Assembly: GCF_025751585.1 (NCBI RefSeq)
Contig: NZ_JAOWKX010000004.1
Span: 124,001 to 188,000, forward strand
Source: Fluctibacter corallii
Lineage (GTDB): Bacteria > Pseudomonadota > Gammaproteobacteria > Enterobacterales > Alteromonadaceae
DNA length: 64,000 nucleotides
Reading direction: 5' to 3'
A program made the translations under genes and the position numbers. The notes beneath the pieces were generated by a model, which saw only the letters and a list, made by a program, of their open reading frames with translations, was not told the DNA's origin and did no database searches. Each line of letters begins with the position of its first letter. The stretch's first letter is position 1. Shown in pieces: positions 1 through 9,034 of this stretch.

Positions 1-368
1 TCTACGCATAGGTCACATTGAGTGGTCTAGATTAAGGTTACACCTCAACTGGACCTGCTATGAAAGAGTTAGAAGATAACCTAACAACTTGGTGAGCGTC
101 TTTAGTGACTGAAATAACAGTGACAAGTGCAACGCATGTAGCGTCTACCTGCCCCCTTATTCGTATCAATGTCAAATAATAATACCGTATGACCATACTT
201 TTTGTGTTGGTATTTTGTCACTTAAGGTAGAAGTTAAGGGCTTAATTTTTTATATGTTATCTTTTTGTGTTAGATGTGTTTTATCTATAAATATTTTGTT
301 GTTAATTTTTTTGTTTTGTTTATTATGGGTAGAAATTTTTCTAATGCACCTAGATAAGGAGGTTGGTT
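1..368. other. Left-edge non-coding region upstream of the NRPS operon
   Basis: I find no convincing gene here; the short open frames lack a ribosome binding site and have an unnatural composition. The right half is markedly AT-rich and probably holds the promoter of the long operon that follows. A nested inverted repeat is visible: outer arms AATACC at 181-186 and GGTATT at 209-214, inner arms GTATG at 187-191 and CATAC at 194-198. It could be an operator, but that is only inference. Confidence 0.4.
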
Positions 369-371
369 TTG
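356..371 (+). promoter_or_regulatory. Shine-Dalgarno that fixes a TTG start for the first operon gene
   Basis: AAGGAGG at 356-362 is an almost perfect anti-16S match. It is followed after six bases by TTG at 369-371. A TTG at 363 abuts the ribosome binding site and is sterically unlikely. Starting at 369 gives the N-terminus MYTYLPSHF, which matches how PaiB-family proteins begin. Confidence 0.7.
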
Positions 372-974
372 TACACATATTTGCCGAGTCATTTTGATAT
401 GCAATGCCAAGACACGGTAAGTCGATTGGTATTAGAAAATAGTTTTGCAACATTAATTTCAGTGGATAGTGCTGGAGAAGTTTATCTATCTCACCTTCCT
501 ATTATTTTAGAAGAATTTGGTAAAGATTGGGTTTTTTCTTTTCATTTTGCCAAAAAAAATCTGCATAGTGAGGTGTTAACTAGTTGCCCTAAGAATATAT
601 TGGTCTTTAAAGGGCCACATAGCTATATCAGTCCAACATGTTACTTAAAAAAACCAGCAGTTCCCACTTGGAATTATGCTGTAGCGCATTTTGAAGGTGA
701 AGTCACATTACTTGATGATGACCAGTTAATCACTCACTTGCGTAAACAAGTTGATCTCTATGAGCCATCGCTAAACGACAGCGATGTCATGCCTGAAGAG
801 TTTGTTGATAGATTAAGTAGCATGATAATCGGCTTTGAAATGACAGCAAAGCAAGTGATTAGCAAGTTTAAATTGGGACAAAATCGTTCACCCGAGGATC
901 AAGCCGGAATACTTGAAAAACTGCAAGTTAGCGGCGATTCACATGCGATACATCTTGCTGAACTGATGAAATAA
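369..974 (+). CDS. PaiB-like FMN-binding split-barrel protein
   Basis: This 201-residue protein belongs to the PaiB/FMN-binding negative transcriptional regulator family. Family signatures are visible in order: MYTYLPSHF at the N-terminus, NSFATLIS and SHLPIIL in the first barrel strands, PTWNY followed by AHFEG in the middle, and a C-terminal segment around KFKLGQNRSPEDQAG, the usual K-L-S/G-Q-N-R signature. The family is named after Bacillus subtilis PaiB, which affects sporulation and degradative-enzyme genes, but the biochemical role is poorly known; the fold binds flavin or haem. Here it is the first gene of a long biosynthetic operon, 39 bases before a GNAT gene, so it could be either a redox tailoring protein or a flavin/haem-responsive regulator. 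It uses a TTG start behind a strong Shine-Dalgarno. Family assignment is confident; the role in the pathway is not. Confidence 0.85.
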   Translation: MYTYLPSHFDMQCQDTVSRLVLENSFATLISVDSAGEVYLSHLPIILEEFGKDWVFSFHFAKKNLHSEVLTSCPKNILVFKGPHSYISPTCYLKKPAVPTWNYAVAHFEGEVTLLDDDQLITHLRKQVDLYEPSLNDSDVMPEEFVDRLSSMIIGFEMTAKQVISKFKLGQNRSPEDQAGILEKLQVSGDSHAIHLAELMK

Positions 975-1013
975 CGAAAGAAATTATTAGTAGTACTTGG
1001 AATATATTTGGAA

Positions 1014-1562
1014 ATGGAAATCCAACTTCTTGAATGTGAAAACAGCTATCTAAAGTTACTTGCTCATCGTGAAAGTGTTTACGAGTATGCGAAGCTTGAT
1101 CACCTAACAAAAAATTCACACCATTACCATATTGAAATGAGTCAAGACAAAGTCTCATATTTATTCTGTGGTACGTTGAATGATGAAATTATCGCATCTT
1201 GTCGTCTCACCGAAATGCACTCCCTTGATTTGGACTTTCAACAAAAAATAAAGGCGCTTTGCCCTGATTTAGATCTTGATAAAACCTTTATGATTTCACG
1301 TTTATGTATTAGTGCAATGCATCAAGGAAGATATAAATATAAACATCTTTTGTCTTACGTGTGTAACTGGGCTAAAGCCAATCATAATAATCAATTTTAT
1401 CTCGCTAAGTGCCGCTTTGAATTAGCGCCATTATACCGAGCTTTTGGTTGTGAAGTAATTGAAGGTAGCACGTATTACGACGAGTTAGGTGGTGCTGAAT
1501 ATTTATTGCTTAGAGGTAATATTCAGCAAACATATGATATTTTTAACAAAGGAAAATCCTAG
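1014..1562 (+). CDS. GNAT-fold acyltransferase resembling N-acyl amino acid synthases (FeeM-like)
   Basis: This is a 182-residue protein with the layout of the autoinducer-synthase/FeeM branch of the GNAT superfamily. It has an N-terminal region RESVYEYAKLDHLTKNSHHY, a strand ending in ASCRLT, then MISRLCIS followed by a helix with HQGRYKYKHLL, and a late FELAPLYRAFGCE segment. In FeeM and acyl-homoserine-lactone synthases these correspond to the substrate loop, the xxxRL strand and the acyl-donor-binding region. Known relatives transfer an acyl group from acyl-ACP to an amino acid amine, which would fit a pathway with its own carrier protein and AMP ligase. The next gene starts one base after its stop. 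An alternative TTG start lies six bases upstream; neither has a strong ribosome binding site. The exact substrate is unknown, and the family call is by motif only. Confidence 0.6.
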   Translation: MEIQLLECENSYLKLLAHRESVYEYAKLDHLTKNSHHYHIEMSQDKVSYLFCGTLNDEIIASCRLTEMHSLDLDFQQKIKALCPDLDLDKTFMISRLCISAMHQGRYKYKHLLSYVCNWAKANHNNQFYLAKCRFELAPLYRAFGCEVIEGSTYYDELGGAEYLLLRGNIQQTYDIFNKGKS

Positions 1563-1563
1563 A

Positions 1564-2280
1564 ATGGAAAAAATCGATTTAGCTAAGTTGGAGCAAAAAG
1601 TTGCCAGTATTTGGGATGATGTTTTAACTAATTCTCCATTTATCCATGAAATAATGAGTGGTAAAGCAACCAAAGCTTTATATGCCATTTATATGATTGA
1701 AACCTATCATTACACTAAACACAATGCGAAAAACCAAGCATTAGTTGCAGTTATGGGGAATGATTTACCCGGTAACTACCAGTCTTACTGTTTCCATCAT
1801 GCTCATGAAGAAGCCGGCCATGAATTAATGGCACTGTCAGATATTAGATCTATTGGTTTTGACGGTGACGCAGTATTAGCGTCGAAGCCTTTGCCAGCAA
1901 CGGAAACGTTAATTGCCTATTTGTATTGGATTTCTGCGACGGGTAACCCTGTACAGCGATTGGGGTATAGCTTTTGGGCTGAAAATGTTTATGGGTATAT
2001 CGACCCTGTATTAAAAGCAATCCAGTCAACGTTGAATTTAACCCCGCAAAATATGAAGTTCTTCGTCGCGCATTCAGTGATTGATGATAAGCATGCTGAT
2101 GAAGTAAACGAAATGCTAGAAATGTGTTGTAAGACGCAAGACGACGTCGATGCTGTAACGGCGGTCATGGAAAATTCATTGGTATTGACAGCGCGCATTC
2201 TCGATGATGTGTGGAAAGAGTATCAACTTTTCCAAAGCGGTGAATCTGACCGCTACGCGTTCTTGCGCACGAATGCCTAG
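1564..2280 (+). CDS. Haem-oxygenase-like di-iron oxidase (HDO superfamily)
   Basis: This 238-residue, all-helical protein carries the metal-ligand pattern of haem-oxygenase-like di-iron oxidases: E46 and H49 in ETYHYTKH, E83 and H86 in HEEAGHE, E140 in WAENVYG, and H170/D174/H177 in HSVIDDKHADE. Members of this group (for example UndA, BesC, the SznF central domain, FlcE) use O2 for N-oxygenation, C-C cleavage or decarboxylative desaturation of fatty acids or amino acids in natural-product pathways. Position one base after the GNAT gene, with AAAGGAAA upstream, indicates translational coupling. Because the second NRPS adenylation domain seems to favour a basic amino acid, a BesC-like reaction on lysine or a relative is conceivable, but acyl-chain chemistry is equally possible. 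The superfamily is confident; the substrate is unknown. Confidence 0.8.
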   Translation: MEKIDLAKLEQKVASIWDDVLTNSPFIHEIMSGKATKALYAIYMIETYHYTKHNAKNQALVAVMGNDLPGNYQSYCFHHAHEEAGHELMALSDIRSIGFDGDAVLASKPLPATETLIAYLYWISATGNPVQRLGYSFWAENVYGYIDPVLKAIQSTLNLTPQNMKFFVAHSVIDDKHADEVNEMLEMCCKTQDDVDAVTAVMENSLVLTARILDDVWKEYQLFQSGESDRYAFLRTNA

Positions 2281-2347
2281 TTGTTGACACGTTTTTTTGT
2301 TTGGGGTCTGTAACTCCGGCCCCAAACAATGTTCAGTAGGTAGGACG

Positions 2348-3427
2348 ATGGCTTATTTTTCTAATCTTAATTATACGCTTGGAGATGAAGACACGCTGGT
2401 TGAGCACCAATTACTGCCCCAAAACGCAGGGCATATCGTTGCTATAGCTGGCAGTGGCGGACGAATTGTCCCACTTATCGCTAAGCGTCCTAAAATAATT
2501 ACGTGTGTAGACATACTGCAAGAACAGTTGGACTTAACCGAAATGCGGGTTGAAGCGATCCGTCAATTGCCGTTTTCTGATTTTATGGCGTTATTTGGTT
2601 ATCCCGAATACCCAGTTAGTACAGAACAACGTCAAGCGCTATTCGGCAAATTACAACTGCGTCAACAAACACAGTCGCGCTTGCAGGCATTTTTTCAGAA
2701 GTCGGGATGGCAACCTATCATTTATCTTGGCAAATTCGAGAAAATGCTGATAACCGTCTCTAAGCTAATCCGATTTGTAGTGGGCAATAGACTCGACGTT
2801 ATGTTCGAGTTTGACGATTTGCATGAGCAGCGTAATTTTGTCAAAAGTAACGCTTTTCCACATAAACGTTGGCAGTTGGCATTGGCGCTTTTTGGCAATG
2901 CGACGGCACTAAACGCGCTTTTATATCGTGGTGACTTTCCTCAAAAAAATAGAAAAGGCTCGACATTTTCTATATATCGAAACATGTTTTCCGATTTGTT
3001 TAATCAGGTGTTGTGCAAAGAAAGCTATTTCTTTCAGATGTTGATATTAGGCCGATTGGTCAATGCGCGCACGTCCATGATGGAAGCCAACGAAGCGATC
3101 TATAAAGATATCAAAGAAAATCTTACATACACACAAGTTCGCTACGCACAGACAGACATCGTCACTGCCATTAATGGGGTCGATGATGCGGTAGATTTTG
3201 TTTCTATGTCTGATGTGCCTTCCTTTATGCCCGACGATTCCGCTAACACGTTTTTAAATAATATCGCTCCGAATTTGACTGAAAGCGGAATGGTTGTATC
3301 GCGCGGGCACTTAAGGGTGATTCACCCCGATAGTCAAGGATTTAATGATATCAGTACACAGCTGGTCAAATTGTTTGGTAGTGAAAGAACAGGCTTATGG
3401 CAAATTCAATGTTATCAAAAACAGTAA
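2348..3427 (+). CDS. DUF3419/BtaA-like SAM-dependent 3-amino-3-carboxypropyl transferase
   Basis: This 359-residue protein starts at an ATG behind GGTAGGA. It shows BtaA/DUF3419 features: an early glycine-rich SAM-binding element IAGSGGRIVPL, the VDILQEQLDLTEMRVEAIRQL segment (family pattern avDxnxxQlxlxelKxaaixxL), FMALFGYPE, and a C-terminal acidic loop around VDFVSMSDVPSFM. BtaA moves the 3-amino-3-carboxypropyl group of SAM onto diacylglycerol, the first step of betaine-lipid synthesis. No BtaB-like N-methyltransferase is present here, so betaine lipid is unlikely; placement inside an NRPS operon suggests the homoseryl-type group is attached to the pathway product or a precursor. Its stop overlaps the start of the RND adaptor. 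The family is fairly confident; the acceptor is unknown. Confidence 0.7.
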   Translation: MAYFSNLNYTLGDEDTLVEHQLLPQNAGHIVAIAGSGGRIVPLIAKRPKIITCVDILQEQLDLTEMRVEAIRQLPFSDFMALFGYPEYPVSTEQRQALFGKLQLRQQTQSRLQAFFQKSGWQPIIYLGKFEKMLITVSKLIRFVVGNRLDVMFEFDDLHEQRNFVKSNAFPHKRWQLALALFGNATALNALLYRGDFPQKNRKGSTFSIYRNMFSDLFNQVLCKESYFFQMLILGRLVNARTSMMEANEAIYKDIKENLTYTQVRYAQTDIVTAINGVDDAVDFVSMSDVPSFMPDDSANTFLNNIAPNLTESGMVVSRGHLRVIHPDSQGFNDISTQLVKLFGSERTGLWQIQCYQKQ

Positions 3428-4491
3428 TCGTGTGGTTGGCATTATTTTCTTTTGCAGTGCTGGCAGATACATCGGTAGTGGTGCAAAGCCCTTGGACGGC
3501 ATCCTATGAAAAACAGTATCGTACAGTTGCCACGGTCAAAAGTCGTTATGTCATCCAATATGCCGCACAAGTCGAAGGGAAAGTGTCGGAAATATACGCT
3601 TTAGGCGATGTTGTTACGATTGGTGATGCTTTGGTGCGTCAATCCGATCCGCTGCAACAGCTAGAATTAGAACGCGCGGAATCTTTGGTCTCTTCGCTTA
3701 CCGCGAGCTTGGATATTTCGGAACTGGAAGTGGAACATTTAGATGCGTTAGTACGCTCAAATAGTGTATCAACACAGCAAGCGAAAATTCTGCGTTTAAC
3801 ACTAGATAAAGCGCGCGCCGATTTAGCTGTGCAACAAAATCAGGCAAAGCAGCTTAGACAATCTTTGACTTTTTTAACAACTCAAGCGGTAAAGCCGGGA
3901 ACGGTAATTGAGCAGCATGTCAATATTGGAGAGTTCGTAGAAAAGGGCGATGCTTTATTGACTACCGTTGACATGAGTGCTGTACAGTATTGGTTAACAT
4001 TGCCATTGGAACTTGCTGGTCTCGTTGACGAGAACACGCGTATAGAGACGCTCACTGGGGATATGTCGTTGCCAATTGCGTCTGTGATTCCAACGGGTAA
4101 AACGTCAGTATCGATATTATCAACGCTTGTTGATATGACCGACCGAGCGGTTGGTCATTTGGCGACACAAGAAGTCGTGGTGACGATGTACAACGAACAA
4201 CCTCTACAATGGTTTCATCGCGATGGTGTCATTGATAGAAATGGCATCACTCAGGTTCGGGTAGTCGATAGTCAAGCTCGCGCCGCCTATCGCACCATTG
4301 ATATTGCCGCGGAAAAGGGCCAATTTGTCGGTGTGGCTGGACAATTGCATTCGGGCGACAAAATTATTTTGCGCGGAATGATGGATATAAAGCCAGAAAG
4401 TGGACTTCGTATCGATAGCGATAGAACCGTCGAGCTAAAGAAACAGTTTGTCTCTAATAGCTTCAGCGCTGTTGAGGGACAAGCGTGGTGA
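3397..4491 (+). CDS. RND efflux periplasmic adaptor (membrane fusion protein)
   Basis: This 364-residue adaptor has an N-terminal signal sequence ending near LADTS. It then shows a lipoyl/barrel-sandwich half-motif around AAQVEGKVSEIYALGDVV, a coiled-coil hairpin rich in leucine and alanine (about residues 85-160), the returning lipoyl half VIEQHVNIGEFVEKGDALL, and beta-barrel and membrane-proximal domains. It would link the following RND pump to an outer-membrane channel; no TolC-like gene is in the window. The start overlaps the DUF3419 gene, with ATG codons at both 3397 and 3409 possible. It overlaps the pump gene by several bases, so the two are co-translated. Export of the NRPS product or its precursor is the obvious inference. 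Confidence 0.85.
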   Translation: MANSMLSKTVIVWLALFSFAVLADTSVVVQSPWTASYEKQYRTVATVKSRYVIQYAAQVEGKVSEIYALGDVVTIGDALVRQSDPLQQLELERAESLVSSLTASLDISELEVEHLDALVRSNSVSTQQAKILRLTLDKARADLAVQQNQAKQLRQSLTFLTTQAVKPGTVIEQHVNIGEFVEKGDALLTTVDMSAVQYWLTLPLELAGLVDENTRIETLTGDMSLPIASVIPTGKTSVSILSTLVDMTDRAVGHLATQEVVVTMYNEQPLQWFHRDGVIDRNGITQVRVVDSQARAAYRTIDIAAEKGQFVGVAGQLHSGDKIILRGMMDIKPESGLRIDSDRTVELKKQFVSNSFSAVEGQAW

Positions 4492-7400
4492 TCGAGTTTT
4501 GCTTAAAATATCGCCGCATTATATTGGTAATATGCGCGTTGTTTATGACCCTGGGTATCGTCTCAGCTTTACGAATGCCAGTTCAGTTACTGCCAACTAT
4601 AGAGCGTACTGAAATTAAGATTGGGGCCCGTTGGCAGCAGAATGCCCCCGAAGATGTCGAATCCCAGATGGCGGTGCAATTAGAAAACGCCCTCGCTTCG
4701 TTACCTGGTCTGAAGCAAATGGAAACGTCGGTATCTACTGGGACGCTTAACACGAATTTACTGTTTGAAGATAGCGCGGACCCAGTGGCTTCTTTGATTG
4801 CTACTGGCGCGAAACTCAACCAAGTTCAACATTGGCCGCAAAGTGCCGATGAGCCACAAATTACTCAAGATGGCATCAGCGAGTCTGAGACTGTTGCGAC
4901 GTTGATGCTATACCCCACCTCTGATTCTGACGCTGACTTTGCATTGCTTGACGAGACAGTGCGACACGTGGTGATTCCATCTCTGTTGCGAATACCTGGT
5001 ATTAGTCGTGTTGATAATAGCTTTTCTCACAGAGACAAAGTTATCTGGGTGAATTTTGATCCTGTCAGTATGAGCCGATATGGGATCACTGTCGCAGAAT
5101 TACAGCAGCGGATAAAACAATTGCAAGATCAAAGTGGCGGAACAATTGAGCTTGGCAAAGATAGTGTTGCACTGAGATTTAAGGGGCAACCAGACAGGTC
5201 AGCCTTGTCACAACACATTATTAGTTGGCGCGAAGGGTGGCCTATCTATTTAGGTGATATCGCTGAATTTGTTGAAGGGTATGCGCCTGGTCGAAATATC
5301 ACTTATAAAAGTGGCCGTGAAGCGTATTACCTGAGCTTAAAACGAGGAAGAGGATCGAACTCTTTTGACATTGTTCAAGCCATTAAAGAGCGTATTAGCG
5401 AACTGAATGCCATAGAGCTTAAGCCTTTGGGTTTAGCGCTTGGAATGAGTTTGGACACGTCGGAAAATATTGAGCGAGCGATTGCTATCGTTGGGAGTAA
5501 TTTGCTGCTTGGCATAGGATTAGTATATCTCGTCCTGTTCTTTTTTATTCGCCGTCATAGTGCTGCTTTGGTGGTCATCATTTCCGTGCCGTTATCAATT
5601 TGTTTGACATTAATGTTGCTATCGGCTTTTGGTGCTAGCTTAAATGTGATTTCGCTGGCAGGTTTAGCCTTTTCAGTTGGCCTTATCATTGATGCTGCGG
5701 TTGTGGTGCAAGAGGCCATAGAAGCTCGCTGCGCAGCAGTGAAAAATACCCGTGAGGGAATAAAGCTAGCTGTTACCAAAGTTGCGAAAGCGTTGTTTGC
5801 CTCAACACTCACCACCTTATTGATATTTATCCCTATTGCTGGGTTTTCTGGTGATGTTGGGCAATTACTGGCTGACTTGGCATTAACGATGGCACTGGCC
5901 ATCAGCGTCTCATTATTGGTGGCATTGGTGGTTGTACCGATTTTAGTGAGTATTAGTCGTACCTCTAAGACGACCGATTTTCAGTCACCTTATTGGCGTA
6001 AATTAGCCGACAAAGCCTTACTTTCAAGTAATACGCCAACTAAGCAATCTCTCTTGTTGGTAATGCTTGTGCTTATTCCTGCTATATCTATTCCGCTTAT
6101 GTTACCGCCCAAAGATTTGTTGCCTAACGCTGGTGATACGTTGCTTAGAGCATCGATTCGAATTCCCCAAGGCCGTAATATTGAAACGTTGAAGCAAGAT
6201 GTGGCCGACGTGTTAATTGAGCGCCTCAAACCTTATATGAATGAGAACGCTCCTGTGGCAGTGCGCTCTTACAACTTAGTGGTTGCTACAAACTTTGCAT
6301 TCATTGTGGCTTATCCAAAAGACCCCAACCAGTTAGACGCGTTGATAACGGAATTCAAAGATTCCATTTTCGCCGGTTTACCTGAAATCAGTGCTTATGT
6401 TGAACAAGAGCCAATGATTTACTTCCGTTCGTCAGCGTCGAAGCAAATTCACCTTAATATTCACGGTGATGATTTGTCACACATGCTTTCTCTAGCTAAT
6501 GAATTGAAGGCGGCAATTGTTGAACAAGACATTGCACAAGGCATACGTATTACTCCTGCAGCAGATGACGATGCACAGCGTTTGTTGGTCTATCCCAAAA
6601 GTTGGGCAGACTATGACTTTGGTCTAGAACAACAACAACTAGCGGATATTGTAAGTGCCTACAGCGGAGGCTTGTATGCCGGCGAGTTCATTGATGGATT
6701 AGAAACATACGATTTTTATCTTCGTGGCCCGAAATGGTACAACCCTGACCAACTTCAACAGATTCAAGTGCTAACACCGAACGGTAATAGTGTGAACTTA
6801 GGCACGCTGGTCGAAGTTACCCAGCAAAAAGGCCCTAGTCGATTATTACGGCTGGACGGTCAGCGAACGGTTAGGTTAATTGTTACACCACCCAATGGTG
6901 CGTCGCTAGGAGAGGTTACCAACAAGTTGAGAATGTTGGTGGCACAGAATTTCGCGGCACAATTGAGCAGCCAGAATTTGCATGTAAGTTTTAAAGGTAG
7001 CGCCGACGAATTTGAACAGGCAATGAATCGCATCGTAATGGTTGTCGCATTGGCGTTGGGTGGATTGGCACTGGTACTCTTTTTGATTTTTGGGTCGATT
7101 AGTGCGATGGGGCGGATTTTGTTGACTTTGCCGATTGCCATGTTCGGCGGTGCTTTTGCTCTATGGCTTATTAATGTTTTCACAACAGTGACATTAGATA
7201 TTTTGACTATGATGGGCTTCATTATTTCCGCTGGATTGGTGCTTAACAACGCAATTTTAATTATTGCTGAGCAACGGCACAGTATGAATCAAGGGCTGGA
7301 CAGCCAACAAGCGCTTCATCAGGCAGTGATGGCTCGTTCTCGCGCTATCTATATATCAGCGTTGACGTCTATATGCGGAATGTTACCTCTAATGTTATCT

Positions 7401-7562
7401 CCGGGGCTTGGCGCACAAATGTATCGAGGCATGGCAACCGTGTTGGTTGGCTCTATGAGCTTTAGTTTGTTGTTTTGTGTATTTGTTGTAGCGGCGTTGA
7501 CTCAACAGTCTTCAGCACAGCGGGATACCAGTCAGGAGGGATTGAATGGACAACTTGATTGA
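4485..7562 (+). CDS. RND-family efflux pump (inner-membrane transporter)
   Basis: This 1025-residue RND transporter has two symmetrical halves, each with a TM helix, a large periplasmic loop and a block of TM helices. The N-terminal helix is MVIEFCLKYRRIILVICALF; the TM4 region reads GLAFSVGLIIDAAVVVQEA and TM10 GFIISAGLVLNNAILII. Classical AcrB-type pumps have two adjacent aspartates in TM4; here only one is present (IIDA). GTG starts at 4485 or 4488 overlap the adaptor stop, with GAGGGA upstream. The last bases overlap the following AMP-ligase gene by 17 nt. As part of the operon it most likely exports the peptide product or provides self-resistance. Confidence 0.9.
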   Translation: MVIEFCLKYRRIILVICALFMTLGIVSALRMPVQLLPTIERTEIKIGARWQQNAPEDVESQMAVQLENALASLPGLKQMETSVSTGTLNTNLLFEDSADPVASLIATGAKLNQVQHWPQSADEPQITQDGISESETVATLMLYPTSDSDADFALLDETVRHVVIPSLLRIPGISRVDNSFSHRDKVIWVNFDPVSMSRYGITVAELQQRIKQLQDQSGGTIELGKDSVALRFKGQPDRSALSQHIISWREGWPIYLGDIAEFVEGYAPGRNITYKSGREAYYLSLKRGRGSNSFDIVQAIKERISELNAIELKPLGLALGMSLDTSENIERAIAIVGSNLLLGIGLVYLVLFFFIRRHSAALVVIISVPLSICLTLMLLSAFGASLNVISLAGLAFSVGLIIDAAVVVQEAIEARCAAVKNTREGIKLAVTKVAKALFASTLTTLLIFIPIAGFSGDVGQLLADLALTMALAISVSLLVALVVVPILVSISRTSKTTDFQSPYWRKLADKALLSSNTPTKQSLLLVMLVLIPAISIPLMLPPKDLLPNAGDTLLRASIRIPQGRNIETLKQDVADVLIERLKPYMNENAPVAVRSYNLVVATNFAFIVAYPKDPNQLDALITEFKDSIFAGLPEISAYVEQEPMIYFRSSASKQIHLNIHGDDLSHMLSLANELKAAIVEQDIAQGIRITPAADDDAQRLLVYPKSWADYDFGLEQQQLADIVSAYSGGLYAGEFIDGLETYDFYLRGPKWYNPDQLQQIQVLTPNGNSVNLGTLVEVTQQKGPSRLLRLDGQRTVRLIVTPPNGASLGEVTNKLRMLVAQNFAAQLSSQNLHVSFKGSADEFEQAMNRIVMVVALALGGLALVLFLIFGSISAMGRILLTLPIAMFGGAFALWLINVFTTVTLDILTMMGFIISAGLVLNNAILIIAEQRHSMNQGLDSQQALHQAVMARSRAIYISALTSICGMLPLMLSPGLGAQMYRGMATVLVGSMSFSLLFCVFVVAALTQQSSAQRDTSQEGLNGQLD

Positions 7563-9030
7563 TGGCTTACGTCACAGCCTAAAAATGCATGGAGAGCGCA
7601 GCTTTATTTACGCAGAAGATGGCGAATATAAGCGCTTAACTTATGCCGAACTACATGAATTAGTCACTCGATTGGTGAGTGAATTGGGCAATCTGGGCAT
7701 CTGTCGTGGAATGCCAGTTGGGATTGTCGGTGACAATTCACTTAACTGGATAGTATACGATTTAGCCCTTACTCAGCTGGGGGCGGTGGTAATCGGTTTG
7801 CCACAAACGTTATTTGCCGACAATGCTGATTTAGTGAAACGTTATGGGCTGGGATGTTTGCTATTGTCTGATGCATTTTATCAACGATATAACGTTAGTT
7901 ATGAAAACGTGATCAATATCGACAGTCCTGTTAACGCGCAAAATATAGTCTTGGCTGACGTTGAAACAACGTTTTCTGAAGACGAGATCTCTGTAACCTT
8001 TTCTTCTGGTTCAAGCGGTAATATTAAAGGACTCGTCATCTCTAAACGTGGTGCAGATGCGCAAATTCGCGCGTACAAAGATATGTTTGATGCTGAGCAC
8101 GGTCGATTAATTGTTTACATGCCATTTACCAGTTATCAGCAACGACTGTATGTCTATGGTGCTATCGCGTTTGGCTTTGACCTTGTACTTGTACCGCCAC
8201 ATCTTTTGTTCGATGGTCTGGTTCGAATGCAGCCAACGGTACTGATGGGACCGCCAATATTGTTTGAATCCTTAGCAAGACAGCTAGCACAGGCTGACAC
8301 TAAAATGGTGCGAGAAACGCTCGGCGGTAGAATGCACATAATGACTACGGGTATGGCGAAAATTCGTCAAGAGGCCATCGACTTTTTTCATCGTCACGGG
8401 ATTCGGTTGTGTGAGGGATACGGCCTAGGTGAGTGTGGATCTGTTTGTGTCAATACGTTAGGCGCAGAGCTACCGGGTTCGGTTGGCAAGGCGTTACCTG
8501 GAACGCAAGTTCGCCTAGCCGACGATGGGGAAATTTTGGTCGCCAAAGATCGCCCCCTTCTCAGTCGTTATTTGAATGAAATTACCGACTCACAAGATGT
8601 GCAAGACACCCGTTTTCATGATGGTTGGTTCTATACCGGTGATCTTGGAAACATGGATGCCGATGGAAATCTCTATGTTAAGGGGCGAAAGAAAACGACA
8701 CTCGTGTTGAAAGACGGAAGAAAGTTTCAGCCTGAACCGGTTGAAAAGGCGTTGGAGCAAGCCATTGACGTAAAACGAGCAACCATATTAACCAGCTCGG
8801 ATTTTCAAGGTTTGGTCATTGCAATTGAACAGCATGTTATCGATACGTCGAAAGTGGATGCCGTTAAATCGATGGTCAAACAGTGGTTTACGGATTTTAC
8901 AGGCGGTACTTATCTGCTAGTAGATGTACAAGTGGGTGACTCAGAATTTACTCCTGAGAACGGGTTATTGCTGCGTAACCTCAAATTAAACCGTCCTGCT
9001 ATCGCCCAGCATTTTGGTTGGGAGGCATAA
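7546..9030 (+). CDS. Acyl-AMP ligase / adenylate-forming enzyme
   Basis: This 494-residue ANL-superfamily enzyme has the P-loop FSSGSSGNIKG (about residues 150-160), an EGYGLGECGS adenylate-binding motif, WFYTGDLGNMDADG and the hinge KGRKKTTLVLKDGRK. It lacks condensation or carrier domains. It probably activates a fatty or other carboxylic acid and loads it on the free carrier protein encoded 2.3 kb downstream, for use by the first condensation domain of the NRPS. The ATG lies within the end of the pump gene, behind AGGAGG. An acyl-CoA ligase role cannot be excluded from sequence alone. The ligase class is confident; the substrate is unknown. Confidence 0.8.
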   Translation: MDNLIDGLRHSLKMHGERSFIYAEDGEYKRLTYAELHELVTRLVSELGNLGICRGMPVGIVGDNSLNWIVYDLALTQLGAVVIGLPQTLFADNADLVKRYGLGCLLLSDAFYQRYNVSYENVINIDSPVNAQNIVLADVETTFSEDEISVTFSSGSSGNIKGLVISKRGADAQIRAYKDMFDAEHGRLIVYMPFTSYQQRLYVYGAIAFGFDLVLVPPHLLFDGLVRMQPTVLMGPPILFESLARQLAQADTKMVRETLGGRMHIMTTGMAKIRQEAIDFFHRHGIRLCEGYGLGECGSVCVNTLGAELPGSVGKALPGTQVRLADDGEILVAKDRPLLSRYLNEITDSQDVQDTRFHDGWFYTGDLGNMDADGNLYVKGRKKTTLVLKDGRKFQPEPVEKALEQAIDVKRATILTSSDFQGLVIAIEQHVIDTSKVDAVKSMVKQWFTDFTGGTYLLVDVQVGDSEFTPENGLLLRNLKLNRPAIAQHFGWEA

Positions 9031-9034
9031 TTTG
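9020..9034 (+). promoter_or_regulatory. Ribosome binding site deciding a TTG start
   Basis: GGGAGG at 9020-9025, six bases before TTG at 9032-9034, marks the start of the acylase gene. A second TTG at 9014 lies upstream of this site, without a comparable ribosome binding site, and would overlap the ligase gene. Confidence 0.6.

Noticed and set aside
1..200. Possible mobile element remnant at the left edge
   Set aside because: No inverted repeats or transposase similarity recognisable.
2297..2347. Longer N-terminus of the DUF3419 protein from a TTG
   Set aside because: No ribosome binding site; ATG 2348 has GGTAGGA upstream.
2348..3427. Betaine-lipid synthesis operon
   Set aside because: No BtaB-like N-methyltransferase is present and the context is an NRPS cluster.
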